NCBI GenBank assembly: GCA_037577475.1
Contig: CM075201.1
Location: 7,669,501-7,733,500, forward strand
Source of the DNA: Chaunax sp. Z400
Taxonomy: Eukaryota; Chordata; Actinopteri; Lophiiformes; Chaunacidae
Length of the DNA stretch: 64,000 bases
Reading direction: 5' to 3'
In this document: positions 53,241 to 64,000 of the stretch, piece by piece
Numbering within the stretch: the stretch's first letter is position 1
How the letters are laid out: each line of letters begins with the position of its first letter
Notes under the pieces: model-generated
Seen by the model: the letters and a program-made list of their open reading frames with translations, nothing else
Database searches by the model: none
What the model was told of the DNA's origin: nothing
Made by a program: the position numbers and the translations under genes

Positions 53241-54435
53241 AAGGAATAACCGAGCATGACAGCTTTCTTCCATGCACACACAATCTGTTTACCATAGAGT
53301 CTCAGTTTCAAATTTAATATCCGTTACTGTCATAACTCATAAAAGTTAATATTTTAACAGTTTTTCTCAGGGCAGCCACTTCTTGCAGCTTCTCCTGTTT
53401 GACCAATATAGCAGGTCTGCAAAGTAAAAACAAAACAAGTTGTTGAATAAAAAATTCAAAATGCAGCTGAAATGACTTTACATAGTCCTAATGAGAGTTT
53501 CATATAACATATAAACATATCGCAAACATATAATTATACAAAAAACTATAAAATAACATTAAATTGTGAAACAAAATGGAATTCAGCTGCTACTACTGTA
53601 CACTTGCATTGCAATGTAGCAGATGCATATACATAAACATACTGTAATGCTGACCAGTTTGTGTAGAAACTAAGATTTTTGTTTGAATGAATTAATCTAT
53701 AAAACCTCAGCAACATCCAGGGAGTGACACACATCCACACCAACACACTCACACCCTTTGGTTGGAAGGGGCTTTGGATCATTTTGGATGAGATTTTGAC
53801 TTGAAAAATAAAAGGAAAACCTGCAATACAACCAAATTTGTGTAAAACCACTGGTGACTTGCTCAGGTTCTCTGTGATGTACTTTCTCTTTGAAAACAAA
53901 ACTTCACCACTGAGGCTCTGAATGGAGAATTATGGGATGTGTTGCCAACACTACGTCCTCTCTGACCAATGTGAAATGTGTGCTATACTCAAAATTAGTC
54001 CATTTCTCCTTGATGTTGTGCTTGTGGGTGCAGTGAGTGTTATTATATTGTTACCAATTCATAAAATATACAATTTCTTACTATGTTCAACATTTAATGG
54101 AAAAAAGCTTTTTTGTTTAATGTCATAATAATTGAAACCCCTGTGTATTCTCTTCCATAATTGCTCTTTTCTAAATGCACTATTGCATTAAGTCAGGAGA
54201 AAGAATGTTGTATTTGTTCTTTTCTCCTGACGTGTGACTGGTAGACTGCTGAATTATTTAATTCATGACTGAGAAATGTTTTGCCTTATTCATGCACAAT
54301 TAAGTAAGTTTAGTATGCTTCGGTTAAATTATGCATATTACAGAAATGTCGCTGAACAAACGTCCTTCGCAGAGAGGCCACATACTGTCATGGCTGATTG
54401 GGGAAGAAACAGTGAATTTCGAGTCCCCCCCCCCA

Positions 54436-54489
54436 ACACACACACACACACACACACACACAAATACACACACACACACACACACACAC
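54436..54489 (+). repeat. (CA)n microsatellite, interrupted
   Basis: Two CA runs separated by AAATA, directly after a run of Cs. Confidence 0.95.
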
Positions 54490-57400
54490 CAGAGCTAAAG
54501 ACTGCATCTAAGCAGATTGAATGAGGGAGAGATGAGGGATGAGCAGAGCTTTATGCTTGAGGAGGACTTGCATTTCATTCTGCACCACTCTGTTCACATG
54601 TCTATACCTCAAACAGCATCGATTCAAAAACTTTGAAGTCCACCACATGTCCAAAAGACTGATGTGCTGTAGATACTTGTACATTATTTATTGTCAACAT
54701 CGCAGAAAGCTTCAACTTCAAATCACCATTATATTTAAGGATGAAAGAAGTCTTGCTCATTTAGAGGTATTTGTGGCCTGTTGGTGGCGCTAGTGGTAAG
54801 TACCAATCTTTACTCACACTTCTCATTTTCTCCAGAAGGGGTTAACATTTGCCACCTAAAGGCAAATAAAGTAATACCTGCTGCATTTTGAACAGATAAC
54901 AAGTCTTGTGCTTATGTACGGTATAATTTTAAAATAAGAGGAAACAAAAAAGAAAACAATTCAATCTGATCTATTGACATTCATAGAATATTATCTGAAA
55001 GACAGGGATTTTGACCAGATATTTATCGTATATACATACATACACATACATGTATATATTTATATATAATTGTCTCTTTAAAAGTGGATTTCCTTTCATT
55101 CTAATTCAGCTTCGGCTCACTTGATGGCAGTAAGTTGTGGGTAACCATGCCACAACCTGGCTGAAAGTGAATCAGGGCTTTTAGGGAGGGACAAAACCAC
55201 ACCTCTGTAAAGAAAAGTGTGCATCATTGTTAAACGGAATGCTGCAGGATAATCATTTCATCACAATTAATGTGTTTTTGTAATTGTTGAAAGTCAAAAT
55301 TATAATTTGAAATAAAATGAAGTTGAATTGATTAAATTGCCAAGCCTAAATACACTTTGAAAAGATCTTTGGGTTTAATAAAATCTTAGCGATTAGAAAT
55401 TGTGCTTCCACATTTATGCCTCATAAATACACATAATAGTTTGGGGATTTGCTCAAGTTAATATCTTGCTATAGGTAATACACTTCTAGACTTTCCCCAT
55501 CACAGGATTCTGTATAGTCTCCATCGGGAGAGAGTTTTTGTCAGCTGTCATATTAGCATCACGCCGGCACATAAGCTATATTTACTACTGTCGTAAAGCA
55601 ATGGCTATACTGAAATGGTAGGACGGACATAAACCCTGCTGCTTGTGCATGTCGTTGGCACAAAGCTCACACTAGATGAGATCCCCTGATTGTACTTCTT
55701 CATCACTTTCCCCTTGGTTTCCTGGACAGTCCCCTATACTATACAACACCTGCTATACCCCTTCAAATGATGGCCTGACCAATGAATAAACTCTCCCACT
55801 GTCAGTAATCTGCACTGCTGACCTCTTTTCAGATCAATTCAGCTCATTAATGTATAGCGATCAATCAATAATCAGCCTCTTAGTTTGTTCAAGGTGGAAT
55901 CTGACTTGAAAAGGGAGGGATATTGAGCTACTCACCCCTCTATCACCTTTAGTCCCTTTCTCTTAGTTAGATCAAATGAGCACAGAGTCTAAGCACAGAC
56001 CCACATATGCATAGACGGGCCTGTCTAAATCCAAAATCAGCCTGGTGAATAAAACAAAGAACATATTTTTAACAATTATTTAAACTTTGGTAGAAGTGTC
56101 TCTAGACTTTACAACAGTAATAGTATAGAAATAATTAGAATAATTAGAAACTAATGTATGCAAATATAGTGCAGACCTTGCATATTGTGGCACTGAGCGG
56201 GCTGTTTGGCATGGAAGTGCATTGTAGTATGTTGTAGGAGTAAGCATCCAAGGGGCCAGGTAGACAGCCGGAGCACAAACGTAGGCCCCGGCTGGCGAGC
56301 AGCAGACCAGGTTACATGGAGAGATCCAGCAGAGGATAGCATTAAGCTGACCCCGAGAGATCAGGGCCACAAACGCGCTTACTCAACAACACCTGATCAG
56401 ACAATGCAGTGTTGGGTAGCTTCTCATCAGAACTTTACTGACTGTGGCAGGGGTCAGAGAGACAGAGAGGGAGGGAAAGTCTGCAGAGGTAAACAGAGAG
56501 TTCAGAAAGAAAAGTAAAGATGTTACTGATGTCGGAGAAAACTGTCAGAAGGTGGAGGTGGATGACATTGATGGGGGGGTGGGATAAAGATGTAATCAAA
56601 AGTACGGGATGATAAGAAGGAAGGGGTTGCATGTGGAGATAAAAGGGGGAGGTGGCAGGACTGGAAAGAGCTGTGAGTCAGTCTATCACGCATGTGGAGA
56701 AGAACATGAGATGGAAACCTTGGAGCTTGATATTCCTTTAGACATTCTCTTCGTTAAAGTAGATTGTTTTAAACGAAAGCTTTCTTCTGTTTAACGAATG
56801 GTTTGCTTTACTTTAAGTTTGGTGGGTGTTACATGTTGACGACTGCATGCTGCTTAAATGTTAGAACGCTCTCCTCTGGAAATAAAAACACTTTTTAAAA
56901 TATTTTTCTGAGCATTGGAAGAGCTTGCACACCAATATCCTAAGGAGGTGGTCAGAGGAAGTAAAAGACATCCGAGAACTGTTCACATCCTGACACCTGT
57001 GTGTGGTTATAGGTTAAAGGCAACAGGCTCCCTCTATGATAATACAGTCTTCTCTAAAACATGGACCTTGGTTTGTCACATAAGAGATATACAGAATGTA
57101 TTAGTGTTTTTGTTTTAGCACTACTGACTGGTTTGAAGTGGGTGGGGCTCAGTTGGAAAAAGGTGATGTCACATACTTTCAGGAACCAATCATGATTTAA
57201 CGGTTTTATTTTTAATCAACGATGACAGTCATTGGGTTGCGGCTGTCACCAGGCAACTGATCTAATCAATTTAAATTAAATTTTTTTTTGACTGTTTAAC
57301 TTTTAACAAAAGGATATTTCCAATAAAGAAATATTCAAAATTTGAATTCAAGTTTTCAGGAGAAACTAAAGCACTTTGAAGACGATTGAGTTGAGGAAAG

Positions 57401-59133
57401 GTTTTTGTAGCATTTTTCAAATGTGTATATGTTCTGATTCCTGCTTCAAGTGCTGACTTTTCCATCATTTAGCCAAGACCAAAATCTGTCCTCTGGAACT
57501 ATGTTCCCTGATGTTTACATGGGTGAGATCAAACTTTGAGTGTTTCTCAATTTCAGAGTAGTCAACAATCGAAAACAAAAATGATCACAATTTCTTTTAT
57601 GAGGTCACTTGTTGTCCAAAATGAATATTGCAATTGTAATCAAATCGGTCCTAATGAAAAGCAAACTTTTACCAATATTAGGCAGAGTTTTGTAAACACT
57701 TAACATCTAAGAACTGATCGAAATTTAAAAAAAGAAGGGTTTTGTAGATTTGTATTTTCCAAAATGAGGTATTGTAAAAAGGATGTCTTGTGTTCAAATA
57801 ATATCCAGCCCTTTGTCTGCATCTGGACAAGACAAACAGGAGATTAGTGGTTGATTTTGAGGTCATCCAATTTCTGGGGGATTTTCAACTTCAAACAATC
57901 CTTGTTTCGTCAGAGGGATCTTAAAAATTGGGTAACAAATGGTCTCAAATGATGAGACTAGGGATGCAGATGTGTGGAAAGATGTGATCTAGTTCCTGTA
58001 TTGAACATCTAGTCAGATTAAGCCACAATGAAATAAGACAAAAATGGGTTTTGAGCTCAGTTTTCTTCAGAATTTCTTATATAAAGTGAAAACCCATTAG
58101 TGATTAATAGAAGTATTTTTTAAAGGTTTAACTTACTATATGTCTCTGGGCTTTAGGCACTCTTTAGCTCTCTGCGAATAACATCAATGGGCATGAAGGG
58201 ATCAGGGGGATCAATGACTTTTTCTCTGAGTATTATTGCAGTAAGACTTTCGAGTTGGCTTGTGAAAAGATGTTGAGCTGTTGACAATGGCCTTATGTCA
58301 TATTCAAAGAAAGGATGTGGAGGGATGTGTGTACAAAGAGCACTCTGTTGTTTGCCTTTGTCTTGAAGATACCACCTTAACCTCCCACACGTACCTGCTA
58401 AATCGAATCTGTGGATGCTTTGATTAAAGCTGACAAGGACAGATTGAATTTGCCTCTAACAAGAAAAAGACAGTGAGGATGGAGGACACCTATAGAGGTA
58501 ATGATTGGAAGACGAGGAGGAGGAGAGGGAGGTGGAATGTGAGAGGAGGAGGAGCAATGAATGGGAGATGTACTGCAAGGGGATCAGAAAGTCTAATCTA
58601 ATAAGAAATGTCAGTGTGTGCTCATGACAGGATAGTACGGTCCTTAAGACGTTACTATGAAAATGAAATCATTACATTTTGCTGAAATGCCACATCTTCA
58701 ATCATTCAGTTCATTCCAATTCCAAAATACTTGTACTGTAAGGTAAGTTCTGCATTGTTTTACACAAAGCAGAACATCTTGGATGAAAAAGCGACACCGT
58801 AGGGACACCCTGAACAAAGATTGAAGGCGAGTGGTGCAAAAGCAGGTCAGCTGTGTGAGACAACAATAAATCACTGGTGCTTATATAGATGCTCTACTAG
58901 ATTGATATGTGATGATTTCCTTTGGCTGAGTTGTCCCACAACTAAGTAGAAGAAATAGCTCACTACTAGAAATATCCCAAGTTTTGGAAAATACTAATGT
59001 CACTCATATGTTAGTTGGAAATGTATATGTAATTTAACTATTCCCAGACAATGTGAAGATAACGTAACAAGTGAGCAAAACACAGTTTAAATCAGTATAT
59101 TGGCTGTAAACTCATACTTGTTTGCAATGCTTA

Positions 59134-59576
59134 TGTAACCGGTGGACTGTGTTGCGTGAGAAAGAATCGATCCCATGACCAGGAATCTCTTTGAAGAATC
59201 GCTCCGTTTAATTGCTGACACTGACAAATGGAGAAGACACACATTTCAGCGTACAAAAATGACGCACACGCCCAAATCTTCACTATATAACAACAAACAC
59301 CAACAAAACTGATCACACATTAGCCCTGAACAAAAACAACATGCAGCTCCAGTGACATTATGATGGACTAAAATACATGAATGAACAATGTAAGGTTGTA
59401 ACAAAAATATACACATAAACTACAAGAAAAAATAAGATGGTAATAGATAACTCCAAGGAAAAAAGGGGGGTAACAACCTCTCCCATGAAGGGATAAATCA
59501 AAAGGGCAGATGTTAAGGGGTAAACAGTATATATAGGGGGAAATAGTGAAGAAGAAATAAGGAGGGACATGGGACA
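59134..59576 (-). mobile_element. Putative solo LTR inside fgf11 intron 1
   Basis: On the minus strand the 443-base unit starts TGTCCCATGTCCC and ends CCGGTTACA (TG...CA ends, TGT/ACA inverted). It has CCCCCTATATATACTG as a TATA-like box about 35 bases in, and an ATTAAA poly(A)-type signal in CAATTAAACGGAGCG about 70 bases before the end. That order (TATA, poly(A) signal, short U5, CA) is LTR-like. I find no matching target duplication (left GCTTA, right TTACC), so the borders or the class may be wrong. Confidence 0.45.
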
Positions 59577-60108
59577 TTACCTAAAAAAACAAGACACCAA
59601 AGAAGCTGGAGGTCCTGGCAGTCAGGTATAAACAAACAGAGTAGAATGTAACTGATTTTGTGTAATGTAATTATATTAGGATTAGCCTTATATTACCGTG
59701 TTGAAAAACAGCTGTTGATTCCTTCCCCCAAAGAGTACCTGACTGGGATTTTGTACTGACATTTAAACTCAGGTACTCTCTCAAAAGTCAGGGAACAATA
59801 TAGGAAAAAGAAGAAAAAAAAAAAGCAGAACTCGTGGGAACAATAGTTATATATACAAATGGAAATGGTCCAGAATTATTATCTGTAATCATTTAAAAAT
59901 GATCTTTAAAACATCTGTCTTGTGCTTTGCTCACTGACATGCATGTTTGCATATTTATGTTCCTATACGTCTGTGTCTGTACCTTTCTGTGCAGCTGTGT
60001 GAGTAACAAACTGTGTGAGCTAAACTTAATCTCCAACAGTGATTTGCTGAAATCTACAATGGATTCCCTCCACCCATGCCAAGCCACTCTTGAGCGTCTG
60101 CTGTTTTC

Positions 60109-60136
60109 CTCTTCTTCTTCTTCTTCTTCTTCTTCT
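60109..60136 (+). repeat. (CTT)n microsatellite
   Basis: About nine CTT/TTC units. The poly-serine frame over it is an artefact. Confidence 0.95.
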
Positions 60137-63100
60137 GTGTGGGAAAAGCGCTCTGTGTGAGGACAATATCAAAGTGTTGCAGCGTGCAAATCAATGCAAG
60201 TTCAAATTCGTAATCCTTTGTTGTCCATCACCATGCTGTTTAGCTTAGTTGTTTGTTTACTTGTGAGATCATCACAGGATCTGATAGGTTTGCAGCCCTG
60301 CGGGAGTGCAGAGGAATGTTTGTTCGTATATCAAAGTGCCCATTTGTGTCCTTGGATAGATGAGGTGTGCTTGGGAGCTGTTAGTGTTTTTCCATGTAGC
60401 TCATGTAAAAGCACAGTTGAGAAATTGGAGATTTCAACCTGAAGAAATACATCTATGTGCTGTGGCATTATGATAAAGCTGTGAAGCTGCAGCATGCTGC
60501 TGCACAACATCTCCTACCATCACTGATATGTTGCAGTCATAATGCTAATGAAGGACATATGTGAATATTGAATGTGTGTCGGGGAAGCAGTGTGAGTCCT
60601 ATTTGCTCCTGCCCGTGTCTGACATGCTCCTGTCAGCACCATTAATAAGCAGCAATAACTCTGTCTCACTTATGTGAACTGCTTCCATTGTCACATGAAA
60701 TGATTTATGAAGCCTTGAATTTCAAATTAAGAGGCCATTGTTGGAGTTTCAGGAGATGTGATACACCTCATTCATTCATATTCCTTCTTTAACCTCGCCC
60801 CGTCCTACTATCCCTCTTCTCCCTCCTCTACAACATCCTTTTTTTTCTCCCCCCATCTCCTCTCCACACCTGTCACGCTTGTCACACTCTGTACCTTTGT
60901 ATCTCATCATCACTACCCTTTCCTCCCCTTTTATTTTTTGACAAATGAAAACCATTCTTCACTCTTTCCATCACGTTCTTAACTAAGCTTTCATGACTTT
61001 ATTCCTCCCTCGCTCCTCTCCTTCCCCCCTCTGCTATGTCTTCCCACTAGGTTGATAATTACCACCAGCACTGTATAGCTCATGTCCCAGTTTAGAAAGG
61101 AAAAAAAGGAAGAACCGCAATCTCCTTTTATTAGAAGCAGAATCAAACACCACACAAGAGACAGACTCCCTCTTTCGTGCACATGCAATACACATGCACA
61201 TACTGCATGTGCAATGCATCCATGCAGACATGCATGGACTCAGTGGTAGAGGTATGGAGAGAGCAGATGAAAGTAAAAGCATGATGAGAAGGGAGGGAGA
61301 GTCAGGGATACCTGAAAATACGAGCCGTGGAAAACCCCTGTTGTGTTGGTTCAGTCAGAGCTGCAGAAGAAGAAATGCCCTTGGCTGCTCAGTCATGCAG
61401 GCCCCCAGTAATTACCTCCAACCTTATCAAGAGGAGCTTGGAGGCAGATCAGCAAGCGACATACTGAGCTCAAATCAAGCTAGATAAATACATTAGTGTA
61501 ATGATAACCAACACCGAGCCATACACTACACTGATTAGCGATAAACCTCAACCACTGCCTATATTTCAGAGCAATTACACTGCAGCGAACGCTTTAAGTG
61601 TCCTTGATGGCAGCCGTGATGCATGAAGTGATTACCTTGGGTTCCTATGTGCATTGACCTCATTTATGCAGACACACACATAATTGCGGTGTGAATGGCT
61701 CCAGCCCACTATAACGCCAGGCTCCAGTCTCCCCCATCTGATTTTCAAAATGATTATCAGCGTTTAGAGGAGGGACGTCCCTGTGCAGGCTTGGATTAAA
61801 GGCAAACCCAATTTAATAAACAAAATTCTCCTATGAATCCAGCTTTTACAAAACTTGCAACGCTTGCTTCATAATTCATTTACCTCTGTGGGAAAGCAGC
61901 AAATTAAATATATCCGTGCAGCATAACAGAACCACAAGAACATGTCTCCGGAAATCCATCATAAAGGTATCACCCATGTGACTAGTGTTAAGATTCACTT
62001 TCATGTGTACTCCGTGTTACTTAAACTATTATATAGAATAAGAATTCCAGCTACACATATAATACCTGCAATAAAATGTGATAATGTAAGCATTTGTTTG
62101 CACTGACTTTGACTTACAGTATGCTGTATCGCTAAACACTTTCTTTTCCACTTGCCAAATGCAAGGCCTCTTTCCATGTCTGGAGAGGTCAGCTGGAAAT
62201 GGGCCTGCTGATGAGTCAACATGTTGTTGGGATGTACTGACAACACCTGGGCGTGGATGTAAATAAACAGACGGGGGAGCCCTCTTTGACCCACACTCCA
62301 CTGACCTGGATCAGCAAATGTATTCTGTCGCTCAAGCATGTGTCCCAGGAGTGATGGATGTACTCACAAACGCCCTCTCTGCAGGAAACACCCAGGGACA
62401 GCCAAGGCTGCAGGTCGCCTTTCCGGCGTAGTTGGAGAAAGTTCTGCAAGGCTGATCGACAGGTGTGCTCACCATGAAAGATAATGTGCAGTCCGGGCTG
62501 TTCTTCTGACAAATCTGAATCTATGTAAAGTATAAAAAGTAAAATAGAATAATGTCCAATCACATATGACATTATTACATGTAATACTGCTGCAACAACA
62601 TCTTACTATTCTAACTGGTTGAGTTGGAGCTCGTTTCAACTACATAGATGCAGGTCAGTCTGTTTGGCAACTGCTTTCCAATCTAGGGATCAGGTCCCTC
62701 TAAAAGGTCACAAGCTAAATCTGAGGGGTGTTGTGATAGTTATTGGGTTATTAAAGAAGAAGAAAAAAAGATCTACGACACACATTTCTAGTCATGTTTA
62801 TACATTGATTTGATCTTTGCTGCTGTAAATTTTAGAATTGTATCTTTTAAAATCCCAGACCCACCAAACTGACATGATAGAACTAACCCGACAAAGACCA
62901 CTTCTTATGTGGCCTCATGTCGCCTGTGTCGGGGACAAAACCTTAGACAGTGAGACCCAGATCTGTTATGATAAAGCATCGTTTTCCTACCATTTTTCTT
63001 AGCAGTTTCAGTCGGTCTTCTTTTGATTTATTCCAGCTGGCTAGTGGAATGTGATTGCGAAAATATTTGTGTAGCGGAATGATTGATGAAAAATCTTTGT

Positions 63101-63469
63101 GTGCCCTCATAACTGGTATTTTGCTCACTTTCCCCACATATATCTCTGTTCTCTTGCACTGATTCCCTTTCAGAGTGATTTCCTTCACTGATTGGCTGAG
63201 CCTCTGATTCAACAAAGTCACTCGGCCAAAGAGCCGCCAAAAAGGTGCACAACGTACCTCAACAACTATAGGCCCACAGGTGCTCACAGGCGGCTGAATG
63301 TCGACCTGGCGTGTCAAGGCAGTTTGGAACTTCTAACAAATGTGTAGAGGAGCCCTAATTTTTTAAAGGAATCCCAAGCTGTAAAGGTTAGGAGTGATGG
63401 ATATAATCTTTGACATCCTATTTTATATGTAAATCGTAAATCTGAAAAGCAATCAGTACAACTGTCACA

Positions 63470-63572
63470 TAATGTAGTGAGTAAAAAGTACAATATTTCC
63501 TTCTGATATTATTCAGAGTAGCGGTAGGACGCACAATATTTGAGTAAATACTCTGAGGTTCTTTCCACCACT
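63470..63572 (+). repeat. Teleost interspersed repeat, copy 2 (internally deleted)
   Basis: GTAGTGAGTAAAAAGTACAA, TATTTCCTTCTGATATT and then TTTGAGTAAATACTCTGAGG, TTCTTTCCACCACTG match the start and end of the same family as 48991-49125, with much of the middle missing. Confidence 0.7.
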
Positions 63573-64000
63573 GAATATAAGATGCATTAATTCTAACATT
63601 AGTCTATTTTGGGTTATGCTCTTATAAAACATAGATTGCTTTTGGCTCCCTGTCATATAAAATATGTTCTTACTGTTTGAATACAAGTATGTCCTAAGAT
63701 AACTAAATCACTCAACATGACCTTTGAGTCAGTAATTCTCCCAGTTATCATCTTCTCTGTTTGCCCCTGTGGAGCAGTAGAGCTCACATTTGCACACTCT
63801 GCATCCTCATGAAAAAAACAAAAACAAAAACAGGCTTTTTGCTCATGTAAACATTTCTGTGTGCTTTGCTAATGCAACCAGAGGTAGACTGCTGTCACGG
63901 TGTGTCATATCTGACTGTGTGCTTCTCCAGGGCTTATGAAGGGACAAGAAAGTCAGCGTGCCTGGTGATGTATGCTCACCCTTATGTGGCTTGGATACAA

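Larger units (their letters stand above)
52834..64000 (+). other. fgf11: fgf11 intron 1 (partial, at least 11.1 kb)
   Basis: Starts at the GTGAGT donor and runs off the right edge. I looked for exon 2, which should encode EPQLKGIVTKL and the first beta-trefoil strands behind an AG acceptor, and did not find it. Besides the elements listed separately I see no gene. Frames of 118 and 112 residues (62001-62572) and 124 residues (62943-63317), all minus strand, have no recognised domain. The stretch 61480-61900 is repeat-free with balanced composition and might be conserved non-coding DNA. Confidence 0.8.

Noticed and set aside
53546..53899. 117-residue minus-strand frame
   Set aside because: AT-rich with scattered hydrophobic residues; consistent with a chance frame.
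62001..62572. Pair of minus-strand frames (112 and 118 residues) with mRNA-like composition
   Set aside because: I recognise no family. They overlap in different frames and lie within fgf11 intron 1 on the opposite strand. A homology search would settle it.
62943..63317. 124-residue minus-strand frame
   Set aside because: No recognisable motif. It was checked for transposase or THAP-like features and none were seen.
63940..64000. Possible fgf11 exon 2 at the right edge, after CTTCTCCAG at about 63931
   Set aside because: The sequence after this acceptor-like site does not encode EPQLKGIV or any FGF core residues.

Overview
The window looks like a ray-finned fish (teleost, probably percomorph) chromosome segment. 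It is AT-rich, has long non-coding stretches and many microsatellites, and carries several repeat families I recognise as typical of teleosts. There are no operons, Shine-Dalgarno sites, CRISPR arrays or dense open frames, so this is not bacterial or viral sequence. Almost every open frame in it is chance or repeat-derived.

Two protein-coding loci can be supported, each only by its first coding exon. On the minus strand near the left edge (885-1401) is the first coding exon of a neuroligin, closest to NLGN2; it ends at a clean GTGAGT donor and the gene continues leftwards out of the window. On the plus strand (52641-52833) is the first exon of an intracellular FGF-homologous factor, closest to FGF11; it also ends at a GTGAGT donor, and the remaining 11 kb to the right edge is its intron 1. 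NLGN2 and FGF11 are neighbours in mammals (human 17p13.1), so conserved linkage supports both calls. Here they are head-to-head about 51 kb apart, whereas in human both point the same way.

The 51 kb between them holds no further gene that I can recognise. A CpG-rich block at about 27.2-28.5 kb, with a full CRE and a minus-strand splice-donor-like site, is a candidate promoter and non-coding first exon for nlgn2. Two islands with exact PBX/MEIS composite sites (about 26.9-27.1 kb and 50.0-50.3 kb) are candidate enhancers. The rest is transposon debris and microsatellites: two solo-LTR-like elements with TGTCA/TGACA-type ends (7980-8601 and 34911-35268), a third possible LTR (59134-59576, inside fgf11 intron 1), two tRNA-derived SINEs (45.7-46.0 kb and 47.1-47.4 kb), LINE 3' fragments (28.7-29.2 kb, 31.2-31.5 kb), a 78-bp Tc1/mariner-type MITE (42359-42436) and several common teleost interspersed repeats.

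The two genes both serve neuronal signalling: neuroligin-2 is a postsynaptic adhesion protein of inhibitory synapses, and FGF11 belongs to the group of cytosolic modulators of voltage-gated sodium channels. I found no convincing previously undescribed system. The most interesting points are the head-to-head arrangement, the candidate distal promoter and enhancers, and some unusually clean hairpin and tandem structures.
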